Below, in pieces: positions 1 to 9,165 of a stretch of DNA of 64,000 bases (its first letter is position 1; each line of letters starts with the position of its first letter). Position numbers and translations under genes: made by a program. The DNA is from Lysobacter capsici (GTDB lineage: Bacteria; Pseudomonadota; Gammaproteobacteria; Xanthomonadales; Xanthomonadaceae): NCBI RefSeq assembly GCF_014779555.2, contig NZ_CP094357.1, positions 434,001-498,000 of the forward strand, given 5' to 3'. Under the pieces are notes generated by a model. The model saw only the letters and a program-made list of their open reading frames with translations, searched no databases and was not told the origin of the DNA.

Positions 1-1
1 C

Positions 2-1240
2 GCCGAATCGATCGCCGACGTGGTGCACAGCATCGACTTCGCGCGTCGCCACGGTTTGCCGGTCAGCGTGCGCGGCAGCGGCCACAGCTACGCCGGCTGT
101 TTCCTGCGCAACACCGGCATCCTGCTGGACTTGTCGGCCTTGTGCGATATCCAGATCGATCCCGACCGACGATCGGCGCAGGTCCAGCCGGGCGTGAGCA
201 GCCGGCAGCTGAGCGCCGCGCTCGCCCGTCACGGCCTGGCCTTTCCGACCGGACACGGCGGCGAGGTCGGCCTGAGCGGGTTCTTGCTCGGCGGCGGGCT
301 CGGCATCAATTTCCGCGCCTGGGGCGGCATGAGCACGTTCAATGTTCGCGCGATCGATCTGGTGACCGCGGACGGCGAGGTGCTGCATGCCGATGCGCAC
401 GAAAACCCCGAACTGCTGTGGGCCGCGCGCGGCGGCGGACCCGGTTTGTTCTTCGTGGTGACCCGCTTCCATCTGGATTGCTGGCCGCTGCCGGGCTGCA
501 TCACCAGCAACACCTATTTGGCGAAGTTCAGCGACCTGCCGCGGTTGCTGGCGCGGATCGAACAGGCGCAGCCCGATCCTTCGTTGCAGGTGATGCTCGC
601 GATCGTGCCGAAGAGCGACGATCGCGCGGCCGAAGAATGCGGCCGGCAGGTGATGTTGAACACGATCGCGTTCGCCGACAGCCCGGCGCATGCGCGGGCG
701 CTGCAGGCCTCGCTGTCGGGGCAGGTGTCCGCCGGATTGATCCGCGCGGTCGAGGTCGACCAGCCGAGTGATTTCGAATCCATCTACCGCCAGGGCGACG
801 CGATGCTGGTGTCCAGGCGCTACCGCACCGACAACATCCTGACCGATCGAGGTGAGGACGCGGTCGCGATACTCGCTGCGCATCTGCCCTCGCAGCCTTC
901 GCCGGCCACATTGCCGCTGTTGATCTGGCGCGGCGCTTCGTCCTGGTCCGATGCGGCCTGGTCGGCATCGGGACGCTGGTTCTTTTCGACTTATGCGCAA
1001 TGGAATGAAGTCGCCGACGACGAGGTCAACCGCGGTTGGCTTAAATCCTTGTACGACGAGCTGGCGACGGTGGCGTCGGGCAGCTACATCAACGAGTTCG
1101 ATCTGGAGGAACGATCAGGCAGCGCACACCGGTGTTACTCCGCCGAGAGCTGGTCGCGCTTGCGCCGGCTGCGCAGGCAGTACGACCCTCACGGCGTGTT
1201 CCATGATGTGTCGATGGACATGTCGGCGGGCGATCGTTAG
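2..1240 (+). CDS. FAD-binding (BBE/PCMH-type) oxidoreductase, 5' partial
   Basis: The reading frame is open from the first bases, so the true start lies left of the window; a GTG at 20 is an internal codon. The visible protein (about 410 residues) has the PCMH FAD-domain core: RGSGHSYAG, whose His is where berberine-bridge enzymes carry the covalent 8-alpha-His-FAD, then FLLGGGLG and a WAARGGGPG stretch. It ends in the BBE C-terminal motif QYDPHGVFHD. The second flavin-linking Cys seen in bicovalent members appears absent: the segment after GGGLG reads MSTFNVRA. Family members oxidise alcohols, sugars or secondary metabolites; the substrate here cannot be inferred. The next gene is convergent. 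Confidence 0.85.
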   Translation, partial: AESIADVVHSIDFARRHGLPVSVRGSGHSYAGCFLRNTGILLDLSALCDIQIDPDRRSAQVQPGVSSRQLSAALARHGLAFPTGHGGEVGLSGFLLGGGLGINFRAWGGMSTFNVRAIDLVTADGEVLHADAHENPELLWAARGGGPGLFFVVTRFHLDCWPLPGCITSNTYLAKFSDLPRLLARIEQAQPDPSLQVMLAIVPKSDDRAAEECGRQVMLNTIAFADSPAHARALQASLSGQVSAGLIRAVEVDQPSDFESIYRQGDAMLVSRRYRTDNILTDRGEDAVAILAAHLPSQPSPATLPLLIWRGASSWSDAAWSASGRWFFSTYAQWNEVADDEVNRGWLKSLYDELATVASGSYINEFDLEERSGSAHRCYSAESWSRLRRLRRQYDPHGVFHDVSMDMSAGDR

Positions 1241-1394
1241 CCGCGAAGCGGCCCGGCGCAGGCCCGTCGGGTCGATGCCGATGAAGGCGCGGCCACGCAG
1301 CCGCGGCGGGCGAAGGATCGCTGCGATCTCGCCGGCGGGATCGTCATCGCGGCTCGGCCGTCGGCTGAGCCGCGGATCGCCGTCGACGGGAGCC

Positions 1395-2918
1395 TCACGC
1401 GGCCGATTGAAGCCCGCGATCGGCGCGCCGATAGCCGATCGCCTCGGTCAGATGCGCGGTGGCGATCGCCTCGCTGCCGGCCAGATCGGCGATGGTGCGG
1501 GCCACGCGCAGGATCCGGTGCATCGAGCGCGCAGACAGTTGCAGGCTTTCGACCGCGCGTTCGAGCAGTTCGTGATCGCGTTCGTGCAGGCGGCAGGTCG
1601 CGCTGGTCTCGGCCTGACTGAGCTGGGCGTTGATGCGGCCGCTGCGCGCTTGCTGCCGTTGCCGCGCCAGCACGACGCGGGCGCGGATGGCCTCGGAGCA
1701 TTCGCCGCCGGGCTGGTCCGGTCGCAGGTGCGAGGGCGGCAGGCGCGGCACCTCGATGTGCAGGTCGATGCGATCGAGCAAGGGACCGGAAATGCGCGCG
1801 CGGTAACGGCGGATGGCATCCCCGGCGCAACGGCAGCGGCCGCTGCTGTCGCCGGCCCAGCCGCAGGGGCAGGGGTTCATCGCCGCGACCAGCTGGAACC
1901 GCGCCGGGAACTCGGCGCTGCGCGCCGCGCGCGACACCGTCACCACGCCCGACTCCAGTGGTTCGCGCAGGACTTCCAATGCGCGCCGTTCCCACTCGGG
2001 CAATTCGTCGAGGAACAGCACGCCCTGATGGGCCAGGGAGATTTCGCCGGGGCGCGGGTCGGCGCCGCCGCCGACCAGGGCGACCGCGCTGGCGGTGTGG
2101 TGCGGCGATCGGAACGGGCGCTCGCGCCAGCGCGCCGGATCGAGTCCGCGCCCGTGCGCGCCGCCGCTGACCGAGGCGATCGCCGCGGTTTCCAGGGCTT
2201 CGGCTTCGCTGGCCTCGGGCAACAGGCCGGGCAGACGCGAGGCCAACAAGGTCTTGCCGCAGCCCGGCGGGCCGATCAGCAGCAGATGGTGGCCGCCGGC
2301 CGCGGCGATTTCGAGCGCGCGCCGCGCCTGCGCCTGGCCGCGCACGTCGAGCATGTCCGGCCCGGCGACGCGCACCACCGGCAAGGCGACGGCTTCGGGC
2401 AAAGACTTTTGCCCGCTGAGCATCGCGCACACTTCCAGCAAGGTGCGGCCGGTGCGCGCCTCGACCCGGCCGGCGAGGGCGGCTTCGGCGCCGTTGCCGG
2501 CCGGCACCACCAGCCGATGCCCGGCATCGGCCGCGGCCAGCGCCGCCGGCAGCACGCCGTCGATCGCGCGCAGTTCGCCGGTGAGGCCGAGTTCGCCGAG
2601 AAACTCGCAACCGTTCAAGGCCTCCAGCGGAATCTGTCCGCTCGCGGCGAGGATGCCGAGCGCGATTGCCAGGTCGTAGCGGCCGCCGTCCTTCGGCAGA
2701 TCGGCCGGAGCCAGATTGACGGTGATGCGCCGCTGCGGGAATTCGAACTGCGCGCACTGGATCGCCGCGCGCACCCGGTCCTTGGCTTCGCGCACCGCCG
2801 CTTCGGGCAGGCCGACGATCGACATGTTCGGCAAACCGCCGGCGAGATGGACCTCGACCCGCACCGCGGGCGCACGGACGCCCGATCGCGCACGGCTATG
2901 CACGAGTGCCAGATTCAT
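1395..2918 (-). CDS. comM: YifB/ComM family Mg-chelatase-like AAA+ ATPase
   Basis: This 507-residue protein matches the usual ComM length. The N-terminal ChlI/Lon-like domain (residues 1-120) contains GLPNMSIVGLPEAAVREAKDR. Walker A is GPPGCGKT at residues 216-223 and Walker B is GVLFLDELPE; the C-terminal part carries the Mg-chelatase lid domain. ComM is known as a hexameric helicase that promotes branch migration of integrating single-stranded DNA during natural transformation, so its presence fits competence-based recombination. The ATG lies just downstream of ubiK (stop at 2929, gap of 10 nt) on the same strand, so the two are probably co-transcribed. Confidence 0.93.
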   Translation of the reverse strand: MNLALVHSRARSGVRAPAVRVEVHLAGGLPNMSIVGLPEAAVREAKDRVRAAIQCAQFEFPQRRITVNLAPADLPKDGGRYDLAIALGILAASGQIPLEALNGCEFLGELGLTGELRAIDGVLPAALAAADAGHRLVVPAGNGAEAALAGRVEARTGRTLLEVCAMLSGQKSLPEAVALPVVRVAGPDMLDVRGQAQARRALEIAAAGGHHLLLIGPPGCGKTLLASRLPGLLPEASEAEALETAAIASVSGGAHGRGLDPARWRERPFRSPHHTASAVALVGGGADPRPGEISLAHQGVLFLDELPEWERRALEVLREPLESGVVTVSRAARSAEFPARFQLVAAMNPCPCGWAGDSSGRCRCAGDAIRRYRARISGPLLDRIDLHIEVPRLPPSHLRPDQPGGECSEAIRARVVLARQRQQARSGRINAQLSQAETSATCRLHERDHELLERAVESLQLSARSMHRILRVARTIADLAGSEAIATAHLTEAIGYRRADRGLQSAA

Positions 2919-2928
2919 GGCGGCCGGG

Positions 2929-3195
2929 TCAGTGCTGGGGCGTGTCGGCGCGATCGAGTTGCGCTTCGAGCTCGGCGACCGCGCGTTGCAGTTCGTCGAG
3001 CTTCTCGCGCGTGCGCAGCAGCACGGCGCGTTGGACTTCGAATTCCTCGCGGGTGACCAGGTCGAGCTTGGACAGCCCGGTCTGCAACACGGACTTGAAG
3101 TTCTGTTGCATTTCCTCGCGGCCTTCGCGCAGGCCCGAGGGCACCAGCGAGCTGAGGCGGCGGGCGAGGTCGTCGATGGTGTTCAGGTCGATCAT
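2929..3195 (-). CDS. ubiK: UbiK family ubiquinone biosynthesis accessory factor
   Basis: The 88-residue protein has the BMFP/YqiC architecture: a short amphipathic N-terminus (MIDLNTIDDLARRLSSLVP) followed by a C-terminal coiled coil with regular heptads (VQRAVLLRTREKLDELQRAV). UbiK trimers with UbiJ assist the aerobic Ubi complex at the lipid phase. A strong Shine-Dalgarno sequence, GAGGAG, sits 8 nt before the ATG. It precedes comM in the same direction. Confidence 0.88.
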   Translation of the reverse strand: MIDLNTIDDLARRLSSLVPSGLREGREEMQQNFKSVLQTGLSKLDLVTREEFEVQRAVLLRTREKLDELQRAVAELEAQLDRADTPQH

Positions 3196-3525
3196 GTAAA
3201 GAAGCTCCTCCGGTGTTGGGGTCAGCTTGACCGCCGGACCGGGACCACGCCGTCGGCTGGGGCCGTGGCGGGCTGTCGGAAAAGTCCGAAGTGGATGACG
3301 CGGTCACTACATCACGCCCTCGACCGGCCCTGCAAGCGCTCGGCTTGCACGCGTTCAGGTCTTCGGACGGCGTTGCATGATCGTCCAACGCCGGACGCGC
3401 AGGCGGTGTGAACGCCGCCGGACGGACGGCACGGCGGCCGCCGCGCCTGAGCCGCCGGCTAGGTCGCGGCGGCGGCGGCGCGCTATCCTGCGCGCGAATC
3501 GAATCGGTGGCGCGGAGACAGACGA
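3196..3525. other. Intergenic region between divergent ubiK and P-II gene
   Basis: This 330-nt stretch separates the leftward ubiK start from the rightward P-II start. It is GC-rich and should contain both promoters. I see no convincing -35/-10 pair, sigma-54 GG-N10-GC element, RNA gene or open frame with a ribosome site beyond the Shine-Dalgarno sequence of ubiK at its left edge. Confidence 0.5.
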
Positions 3526-3864
3526 ATGAAGATGGTCATGGCGGTGATCAAGCCGTTCAAGCTCGACGATGTGCGCGAGGCGCTGGCCGAGGCCGGCGTG
3601 GCCGGCATCACCGCCACCGAGGTCAAGGGCTTCGGCCGCCAGAAGGGGCATACCGAGTTGTATCGCGGCGCCGAGTACGTGGTCGACTTCCTGCCCAAGA
3701 TCAAGCTGGAAGTGGCGATCACCGACGATCAGATCGATACCGTGGTCGAGGCGATCATGAAGGCCGCCGGCACCGGCAAGATCGGCGACGGCAAGATCTT
3801 CGTCTGGGACCTGGAGCGCGCGGTGCGCATTCGCACTGGCGAGTTGGACGGCGACGCGCTTTAA
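3526..3864 (+). CDS. glnK: P-II family nitrogen regulatory protein (GlnK/GlnB)
   Basis: The protein has 112 residues, the exact P-II length. The T-loop sequence YRGAEYVVDFLP carries Tyr51, the site uridylylated by GlnD. GKIGDGKIFV is the C-terminal ATP/2-oxoglutarate signature and the tail is RTGELDGDAL. P-II trimers sense ATP/ADP and 2-oxoglutarate, and control glutamine synthetase adenylylation, NtrB and AmtB. The C-terminus resembles GlnK more than GlnB, but assignment between paralogues is not certain. No amtB follows; the next gene (LysR) is convergent and a palindromic repeat fills the gap. Confidence 0.92.
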   Translation: MKMVMAVIKPFKLDDVREALAEAGVAGITATEVKGFGRQKGHTELYRGAEYVVDFLPKIKLEVAITDDQIDTVVEAIMKAAGTGKIGDGKIFVWDLERAVRIRTGELDGDAL

Positions 3865-3874
3865 GGCGAGAAAA

Positions 3875-3964
3875 GAGTTCACAGGAGTGAGGAACGAGTC
3901 GAGCCGCATGGCTCGAGCGTTGCGCAGCTTTGCCGCTGAACTCGTTCCTCACTCCTGCGCACTC
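3875..3964. repeat. Palindromic repeat (family shared with 17278-17351)
   Basis: The left arm 3875-3899 (GAGTTCACAGGAGTGAGG then AACGAGT) is the reverse complement of 3940-3964 at 23 of 25 positions. A further partial arm copy follows to about 3977. It sits between the convergent P-II and LysR genes and could fold into a long hairpin. No T-tract follows, so a terminator role is uncertain. Nearly the same arms occur at 17278-17302 and 17327-17351, so this is a dispersed family. Confidence 0.75.
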
Positions 3965-3975
3965 GTTCCTCGCTT

Positions 3976-4872
3976 CTAAATTTCTTCGTCGAGCAAGAAC
4001 GCCTGCAACGCCGGCGCGCGCGGGCGATTGCGCAGTTCCAGCCGATACAGCGGGCGGGTCAGGCTCTCGTCGTCGCCCAGCGCGACCGCGCGCACGCGCT
4101 GCATGGTGATCAGGTCGGCGACCACGGTCGCCGGCAGCAGGGCGATGCCGGCGCCGGCGACCACGGCGCGCGCGATCGCTTCGTTGCTGCCGATCTCGAT
4201 CACCCGCGCCGGTTCGATGCCGCGCGCGGCGAACAGCGACTGCGCGACCTGGCGCGTGCCCGAGCCGTGTTCGCGCAGCAGCCAGGTCTGCCGGCTCAGT
4301 TCGGCGATCGAGGCGCGGCGCTTGGCGCCCACGGGGTTGTCGGTCGCGGCGATCAGCCGCAGCGGTTCGCTGCGCCACAAGCTCGCCTCGATGCGCGGGT
4401 CGTCGACCGAGCCTTCGACGAAGCCGACATCGACCGCGCAATCGATCACCGCATGGCGGATCTGTTCGGTGTTGCCGACCACCAGTTCGGTCGCCAGGGT
4501 GGGATGGCGACGCACGAACGGGCCCAGTTGCTGCGGCAGCCAATAGGCGGCGATGGTGGTGCTCGCGCCGATGCGCAGCCGGCCCTGACGCAGTTCGACC
4601 CGGTCGCGCACGTCTTCGACCGCGATCCGCTCCAGGGCGAAGATCGCGCGCGCATGTTCGAACACGGCGCGGCCGTGGTCGGTCAGCTGGATGCCGCGCA
4701 CGGCCTTGCCGTCGCTGCCGGTGCGCTCGATCAGCGGCAGGTCCAGCTGCAGCTCGAGTTCGCGCACCGCCTTGGACACCGCCGACTGGCTGACGAACAG
4801 GCTGTCGGCCGCGCGCGAGAAGCCTTGCTGCTCGACCACGGTCAGGAACACGCGCAGCAGGTGCAGGTTCAT
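3976..4872 (-). CDS. LysR-type transcriptional regulator, divergent from yeiH
   Basis: This 298-residue protein has an N-terminal winged helix (residues 1-60) with the LysR signature FLTVVEQQGFSRAADSLFVSQ then SAVSKAVRELE. A periplasmic-binding-protein-like effector domain follows from about residue 90. It is divergent from the YeiH-type transporter, the arrangement seen for YeiE/YeiH-like pairs, so it most likely regulates that gene. The start is supported by the Shine-Dalgarno sequence GAGGTGAG 7 nt upstream. That ribosome site lies inside the palindrome ATGAG-N5-CTCAT, which suggests possible autoregulation. The effector is unknown. Confidence 0.88.
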   Translation of the reverse strand: MNLHLLRVFLTVVEQQGFSRAADSLFVSQSAVSKAVRELELQLDLPLIERTGSDGKAVRGIQLTDHGRAVFEHARAIFALERIAVEDVRDRVELRQGRLRIGASTTIAAYWLPQQLGPFVRRHPTLATELVVGNTEQIRHAVIDCAVDVGFVEGSVDDPRIEASLWRSEPLRLIAATDNPVGAKRRASIAELSRQTWLLREHGSGTRQVAQSLFAARGIEPARVIEIGSNEAIARAVVAGAGIALLPATVVADLITMQRVRAVALGDDESLTRPLYRLELRNRPRAPALQAFLLDEEI

Positions 4873-4969
4873 GCTATGAGCTCACCTCATGGATAGTTGA
4901 ATTATATGTATTGGACTCCCCGAGTGGGCGGGCCTACCTTGGCGCCGCTTCCTCACCGAGTCCGCCGCC
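4873..4969. promoter_or_regulatory. Divergent lysR/yeiH control region with candidate LysR sites
   Basis: The 97-nt gap is AT-richer than its surroundings (ATAGTTGAATTATATGTAT at about 4892-4910), consistent with promoter elements. The palindrome ATGAG-N5-CTCAT at 4876-4890 overlaps the lysR ribosome site. LysR regulators usually bind T-N11-A sites in such gaps. The exact sites are inferred only. Confidence 0.5.
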
Positions 4970-6043
4970 GTGTCCGCCCTGAATCCGACTTCGTCCGTTC
5001 CCGTCGCCGCCCCGCAGGGTGCTCATCGGAAGCGCGGGTTCTGGCCGGGGCTGGGCCTGGCGGCCGCGATCGCCGCGGTGGCGATGGGGCTGGCCTCGCT
5101 GCCGGCGCTGCAATCCTTCGGTCTGAGCGCCCTGACCCTGGCCATCGTGCTCGGCATCGCGGTCGGCAACACGGTGTTCCCGGCCGTCGCCGCCCAGGCC
5201 GGCCCGGGCGTGGACTTCTGCAAGAGCACGCTGCTGCGCGCCGGCATCGTGCTGTACGGCTTTCGCGTCACCTTTCAGGAAATCGCCGGGGTCGGTTGGG
5301 CCGGGCTGGCGATCGACGTGGTGGTGGTGGCGACGGTGTTCGGTTTGGCGACCTGGATCGGCACGCGCTGGCTGAAGCTGGACCGCGAAACCTCGATGCT
5401 GATCGGCGCCGGCAGCGCGATCTGCGGCGCGGCCGCGGTCATGGCCACCGAACCGGTGGTGCGCGGACAGGCGCATAAGGTGTCGGTCGCGGTCGCCACG
5501 GTGGTGGTGTTCGGGACGCTCGGGATGTTCGTGTACCCGTGGCTGTATCCGTATCTGGGCATGAGCGAGCACGCGTATGGCGTGTATGCCGGCTCGACCA
5601 TCCACGAGGTCGCCCAGGTCGTGGTCGCCGGCCGCGCGATCGGCGAATCGGCCGCTTCGGCGGCGGTGATCGAGAAAATGCTGCGGGTGATGCTGCTGGC
5701 GCCGTTCCTGTTGATCCTGTCCTCGCGCATCGGCGCGAGCGGCGAGGGCGCCGCGGGCAAGGCGAAGATCGTGATCCCGTGGTTCGCGCTGTTGTTCGTG
5801 GTGGTCAGCGGGTTCAATTCGCTGCATCTGCTGCCGGCCGCGTGGAAGAGCGCGATCGTGCAGATCGACACGGTGATGCTGGCGATGGCGATGGCGGCGT
5901 TGGGCTTGCGCACGCATGTCGGCGCGATCAAGCAAGCCGGGGCGAAGCCGATGCTGCTGGCGGCGATCCTGTTCGGGGTGCTGACGATCGGCGGCTACGC
6001 ACTCAATGTCGGCGCGGCGAAGTTGTTCGCCGCCATCGGCTGA
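4970..6043 (+). CDS. yeiH: YeiH-type putative sulfate/anion exporter (UPF0324)
   Basis: The 357-residue integral membrane protein has about ten predicted helices and the UPF0324 motifs: KSTLLRAGIVLYGFRVTFQ, GAGSAICGAAAVMA, and AGSTIHEVAQVVVAG near residue 200. The family is annotated as putative sulfate exporters, with no firmly proven substrate. A GTG start at 4970 is used; its ribosome site is weak. The divergent LysR gene is the probable regulator. A rho-independent terminator follows at 6156-6187. Confidence 0.85.
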   Translation: MSALNPTSSVPVAAPQGAHRKRGFWPGLGLAAAIAAVAMGLASLPALQSFGLSALTLAIVLGIAVGNTVFPAVAAQAGPGVDFCKSTLLRAGIVLYGFRVTFQEIAGVGWAGLAIDVVVVATVFGLATWIGTRWLKLDRETSMLIGAGSAICGAAAVMATEPVVRGQAHKVSVAVATVVVFGTLGMFVYPWLYPYLGMSEHAYGVYAGSTIHEVAQVVVAGRAIGESAASAAVIEKMLRVMLLAPFLLILSSRIGASGEGAAGKAKIVIPWFALLFVVVSGFNSLHLLPAAWKSAIVQIDTVMLAMAMAALGLRTHVGAIKQAGAKPMLLAAILFGVLTIGGYALNVGAAKLFAAIG

Positions 6044-6155
6044 GCTGCACGAGCTCCCGCGTTCGCCGTGGCGCGACGCGCGCCTTCGGCACAACGAGTG
6101 TGCAATGGTCATGAGTACTCGCTCGCGGCCTGCGCCCCTGCCACTGCCGGATCGC

Positions 6156-6187
6156 GAAAAACCCCGCCGATCGCGGGGTTTTTTCTT
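6156..6187 (+). terminator. Rho-independent terminator
   Basis: The hairpin AAAACCCCGC / GCGGGGTTTT with a short CGAT loop is followed by a T-rich run. It lies about 115 nt after the yeiH stop. Confidence 0.85.
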
Positions 6188-6529
6188 GTCTGCCCGGCGC
6201 TTGGGCGATCAACGTCACGATGCGGGCGAGCGCGCGCCCGGTGCACGCCACTGCGATGGGCTGTTGTTGCTCGCATGTCGCCTGCGCATCGCAGCGCCGA
6301 TATGCCGATGTGTGATTCGTATCGCGTTTAAGCGAGGAATGCGCCACTTGCGCGGCCCACCGCGGCCGGGCGCTTGCGTGCAAGCTCAAGGCCGTTCTTC
6401 GCTGCGGCCGAATTCTTCCGCGATCGCGCCATCGCGCGCGGCGACCCACGAGCAGGCGATGAACGCTACCGGGCGACCGCGGTCGTCCGCCATCACTCTT
6501 GATGTCGCAACGCTTACGGGGAGAGTCAC
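6188..6529. other. Intergenic leader of the metalloprotease gene
   Basis: About 340 nt lie between the yeiH terminator and the protease start. Only the ribosome site GGGGAG just before 6530 is convincing. Open frames across it lack coding character. The protease promoter presumably lies here. Confidence 0.4.
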
Positions 6530-7810
6530 ATGCACAAGGCAATCTTGGCACTATCCATCGCGGGTCTGGTCACCGCCACCGTCAACATCGCCGGCGCGCA
6601 ATCGGCCGCGGTGCCGGAACTGTTTCAGGCCCAGCCCTCGAAGGCCGCGGCGCCCGCGAACGTCAGCGCCATGGTGCGCGGCAAGACCGCGCTATGGGCC
6701 GCGTCGGTGTCGATCGATCGCCAGGCCCTGGTCGGCGCGCAGCGCGAATTGATGCTGAGCATGCCGGAGGGCGCGCGTCTGCACATGCGTCTGGCGAAGT
6801 CCTATCGCACCGCCAACGGCGATACGGTCTGGTCGGGCGCCGACCGCCTGCTTCCCGGCGGCCAGCTCAAGCTCGGCGGCCAACCGCCGTCCACGGCGCT
6901 GTTCGTCGTGCGCGGCGAGCGCGTCACCGGGCAGATCGTCGCCGCCACCGGCGAGGTGTACGAGGTCCTGACCTCGGAGGACGGCGCGCGGCAGTACCTG
7001 GTCAAGCGCGATCCTGCGAGTCTGGAGGGTGGGGACGATACGCCCGCGCAGGTCGATCTGGCGCCGCAAACCGATCGCGGCCCCGCGCTCGCCGCGCGTC
7101 CGGCGGCGGGCGCGCTGCTCGCCGATTCGATCGTCCGCGTGCTGCAGGTCTACACGCCGGAAGCCGTGGCCGAACTGGGCGGGCAGAATTCGGCGAACGA
7201 TCGCGCCGCGTTCTTCATCGCCCAATCCAATACCGCGTTCACCAACAACGCGCTGGCGCTGCGGTTCGAAAGCGCCGGAGTCCGCTTCACCACCCAGGCG
7301 CAATCGACCGACAGTTCCGACACCCTGCTGTCGCGCATCCGCGGCACCACCGACGGCTGGTACGACGCCTACTCGACCACCGAGCGCAACAGCACGGCCG
7401 CCGACCTGGTGACCCTGGTGGTACGCGACGGCCTGGTGAGCAGCAGCGGCGGACTGCTGTGCGGGCAGGCGTATTCGATCGGCGCGACCGCGGCCAACGG
7501 CTTCTTCGTGCAGAACCATTCCTGCAGCACGTTCACCTTCGTGCATGAGGCGGCCCATCTGTTCGGCGCGCGTCACGACAACGATCCGAACACCACGCCG
7601 TTCTCGTTCGGTCACGGTTACGTCAACAGCGCCGGCAATTTCCGCACGATCATGGCGGTGAACTCGAATCCGCAGCCGCGCATCGGCTACTTCTCGACGA
7701 TCGACCAGAGCTACGTGTCCGGCGGCGTGAGCCGGCCGCTGGGCACCAGCACCCGCGACAACGAGCGGGTCATGCGCGAGCGCGCGGCGGCGGTCGCGGC
7801 GTTCCGCTGA
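6530..7810 (+). CDS. Secreted zinc metalloprotease (metzincin, reprolysin-like/M72-like)
   Basis: The 426-residue protein begins with a Sec signal peptide (MHKAILALSIAGLVTATVNIAGA, cleavage predicted after about residue 23). A propeptide-like region follows to about residue 200. The catalytic domain carries the extended metzincin zinc motif HEAAHLFGARH at residues 339-349 (H339, E340, H343, H349) and a Met-turn at RTIMAV (M375). The layout resembles peptidyl-Asp metallopeptidases (M72) and other reprolysin-like bacterial enzymes. It is probably an exported protein-degrading enzyme, as expected in a predatory or lytic Lysobacter. A GGGGAG ribosome site supports the start. Exact cleavage specificity cannot be read. 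Confidence 0.88.
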   Translation: MHKAILALSIAGLVTATVNIAGAQSAAVPELFQAQPSKAAAPANVSAMVRGKTALWAASVSIDRQALVGAQRELMLSMPEGARLHMRLAKSYRTANGDTVWSGADRLLPGGQLKLGGQPPSTALFVVRGERVTGQIVAATGEVYEVLTSEDGARQYLVKRDPASLEGGDDTPAQVDLAPQTDRGPALAARPAAGALLADSIVRVLQVYTPEAVAELGGQNSANDRAAFFIAQSNTAFTNNALALRFESAGVRFTTQAQSTDSSDTLLSRIRGTTDGWYDAYSTTERNSTAADLVTLVVRDGLVSSSGGLLCGQAYSIGATAANGFFVQNHSCSTFTFVHEAAHLFGARHDNDPNTTPFSFGHGYVNSAGNFRTIMAVNSNPQPRIGYFSTIDQSYVSGGVSRPLGTSTRDNERVMRERAAAVAAFR

Positions 7811-7884
7811 CGGCGGCGCGGTTGCGGCGGCCGAGGGGCGTTGCCCCGAGGCCGCCAACTCGCGCGGTCGTTCGGATTCTCCCT

Positions 7885-7967
7885 GTAGGAGCTGCGCAAG
7901 CTGCGACCGCGAAACGGCGCTTGCGTCGTAGCTGCGGTTTCGCGGTCGCAGCTTACGCAGCTCCTAC
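7885..7967. repeat. REP pair (BIME), GTAG type
   Basis: GTAGGAGCTGCGCAAGCTGC at 7885 is mirrored by its complement ending in CTCCTAC at 7967, with about 20 nt between the two REP units. It lies in the gap between the protease and convergent speE. Confidence 0.85.
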
Positions 7968-7979
7968 CGTCGTACTACG

Positions 7980-8009
7980 AAAAAGCCCCGCGAGTGCGGG
8001 GCTTTTTTT
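7980..8009. terminator. Bidirectional terminator between protease and speE
   Basis: The stem AAAAGCCCCGC / GCGGGGCTTTT has loop GAGT and a T-run on the + side and an A-run on the other. It lies 21 nt from the speE stop, so it can serve both convergent genes. Confidence 0.85.
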
Positions 8010-8029
8010 CGGCGAAGATCGCGGACGGT

Positions 8030-8884
8030 TTATTCGCCCAACGCCTGCGCCACGAACGCCGGCGTCGACAACGCGCCGTGGTGGATGCCTGCGTTGTAGT
8101 ACTTGCTGTCGAAGGTCTTGGCCTTGGCGTCGGCTTCGCGGAATTCGAAACCGCCGGCGCTCTTGCGCGCCAGAGTGCAGCTCCACCAGCCGGTCGGGTA
8201 GCACGGCTGCGGGAACGGCAGGGTCTTGAACGACTGGAAGCCGGCCTTGCCCATCTCGGTGCGCATTTCCTGGATCAGCTTGAGCAGCATCAACGGCGAC
8301 TCGGACTGCTGGACCAGGATGCCGTCCTCGCGCAACGCGCGGAAGCAGCTTTCGTAGAAGGCCTTGTTGAACAGGCCCTCGGCCGGGCCGACCGGATCGG
8401 TCGAGTCGACGATGATGATGTCGACGCTGCCGGCCGGGCGGTTGGCCATGTAGGCGATGCCGTCGTCGAACAACAGCTGCGCGCGCGCGTCGCCGTTGCG
8501 GTCGCACAATTCCGGGAACCACTTCTCGGCCATGCGCGTGACCTGCTCGTCGATGTCGCACTGCACCGCCTCGACCACGCCGTCGTGCTTGAGCACTTCG
8601 CGCAGGGTGCCGCAGTCGCCGCCGCCGATGATGACCACGTTCTTGGGCGCGGCATGGGTGAACAGCGCCGGGTGCGACATCATCTCGTGATAGAGGAAGT
8701 TGTCGCGGGTGGTCAGCATGACCGCGCCGTCGATCAGCATCAGATTGCCCCAGTCGGTCGTCTCGAAGATCTCGATCTTCTGGAACGGCGACTGCACTTC
8801 ATCGAGCTTGCGGGTGATCCGATAGCCGATGGACGAGCCGGTCGGCTCGAAGTTTTCGTAATGCCACTTCGGTTCGGTAGTCAT
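8030..8884 (-). CDS. speE: Spermidine synthase (polyamine aminopropyltransferase)
   Basis: From the start MTTEPKWHYENFEP the protein has 284 residues, close to the family's usual length; the frame stays open upstream but that extension looks non-coding. Motifs include the SAM-type fold GGGDCGTLREVLKH, the catalytic DSTDPVGPAEGLF loop and QSESPLM. SpeE transfers an aminopropyl group from decarboxylated S-adenosylmethionine to putrescine. It is divergent from arginine decarboxylase speA, so this 3-kb block covers two steps of polyamine synthesis. No agmatine-processing gene is in the window. Confidence 0.95.
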   Translation of the reverse strand: MTTEPKWHYENFEPTGSSIGYRITRKLDEVQSPFQKIEIFETTDWGNLMLIDGAVMLTTRDNFLYHEMMSHPALFTHAAPKNVVIIGGGDCGTLREVLKHDGVVEAVQCDIDEQVTRMAEKWFPELCDRNGDARAQLLFDDGIAYMANRPAGSVDIIIVDSTDPVGPAEGLFNKAFYESCFRALREDGILVQQSESPLMLLKLIQEMRTEMGKAGFQSFKTLPFPQPCYPTGWWSCTLARKSAGGFEFREADAKAKTFDSKYYNAGIHHGALSTPAFVAQALGE

Positions 8885-9165
8885 GCGCTTGCTTCCTGGG
8901 CTGGGGCGGGAATCGCGGGGCTGCGTCCGATCGCGGCGGCGGCGGGCCCGATCGCCGGGCCGGAGCCGGGCACGATCCGGGCTTGGGGCGCGGATTGTAG
9001 CGAACCTGCATGAACGTACGTCGCGAACGGCCCGCCCGGCCGCGGATTTTGCCGACTTGGCCGCCAGCGTCGCGCGCTTGGCCAAGTCGAGCCGGATCGA
9101 AGGCCCCCTCGCCGGACGCGGCCTGTAGAATGCGGCTTCCCCATGGTTTTCTGGAAAGCCCGCCG

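Noticed and set aside
951-3056. A 701-codon open frame on the + strand opposite comM
   Set aside because: It lies wholly antisense to a recognisable ComM with Walker motifs; Arg/Ala/Gly-rich translation typical of a shadow frame in high-GC DNA.
4876-4890. Calling ATGAG-N5-CTCAT a proven LysR operator
   Set aside because: It overlaps the ribosome site and may be coincidental; kept only as a candidate within the control region.
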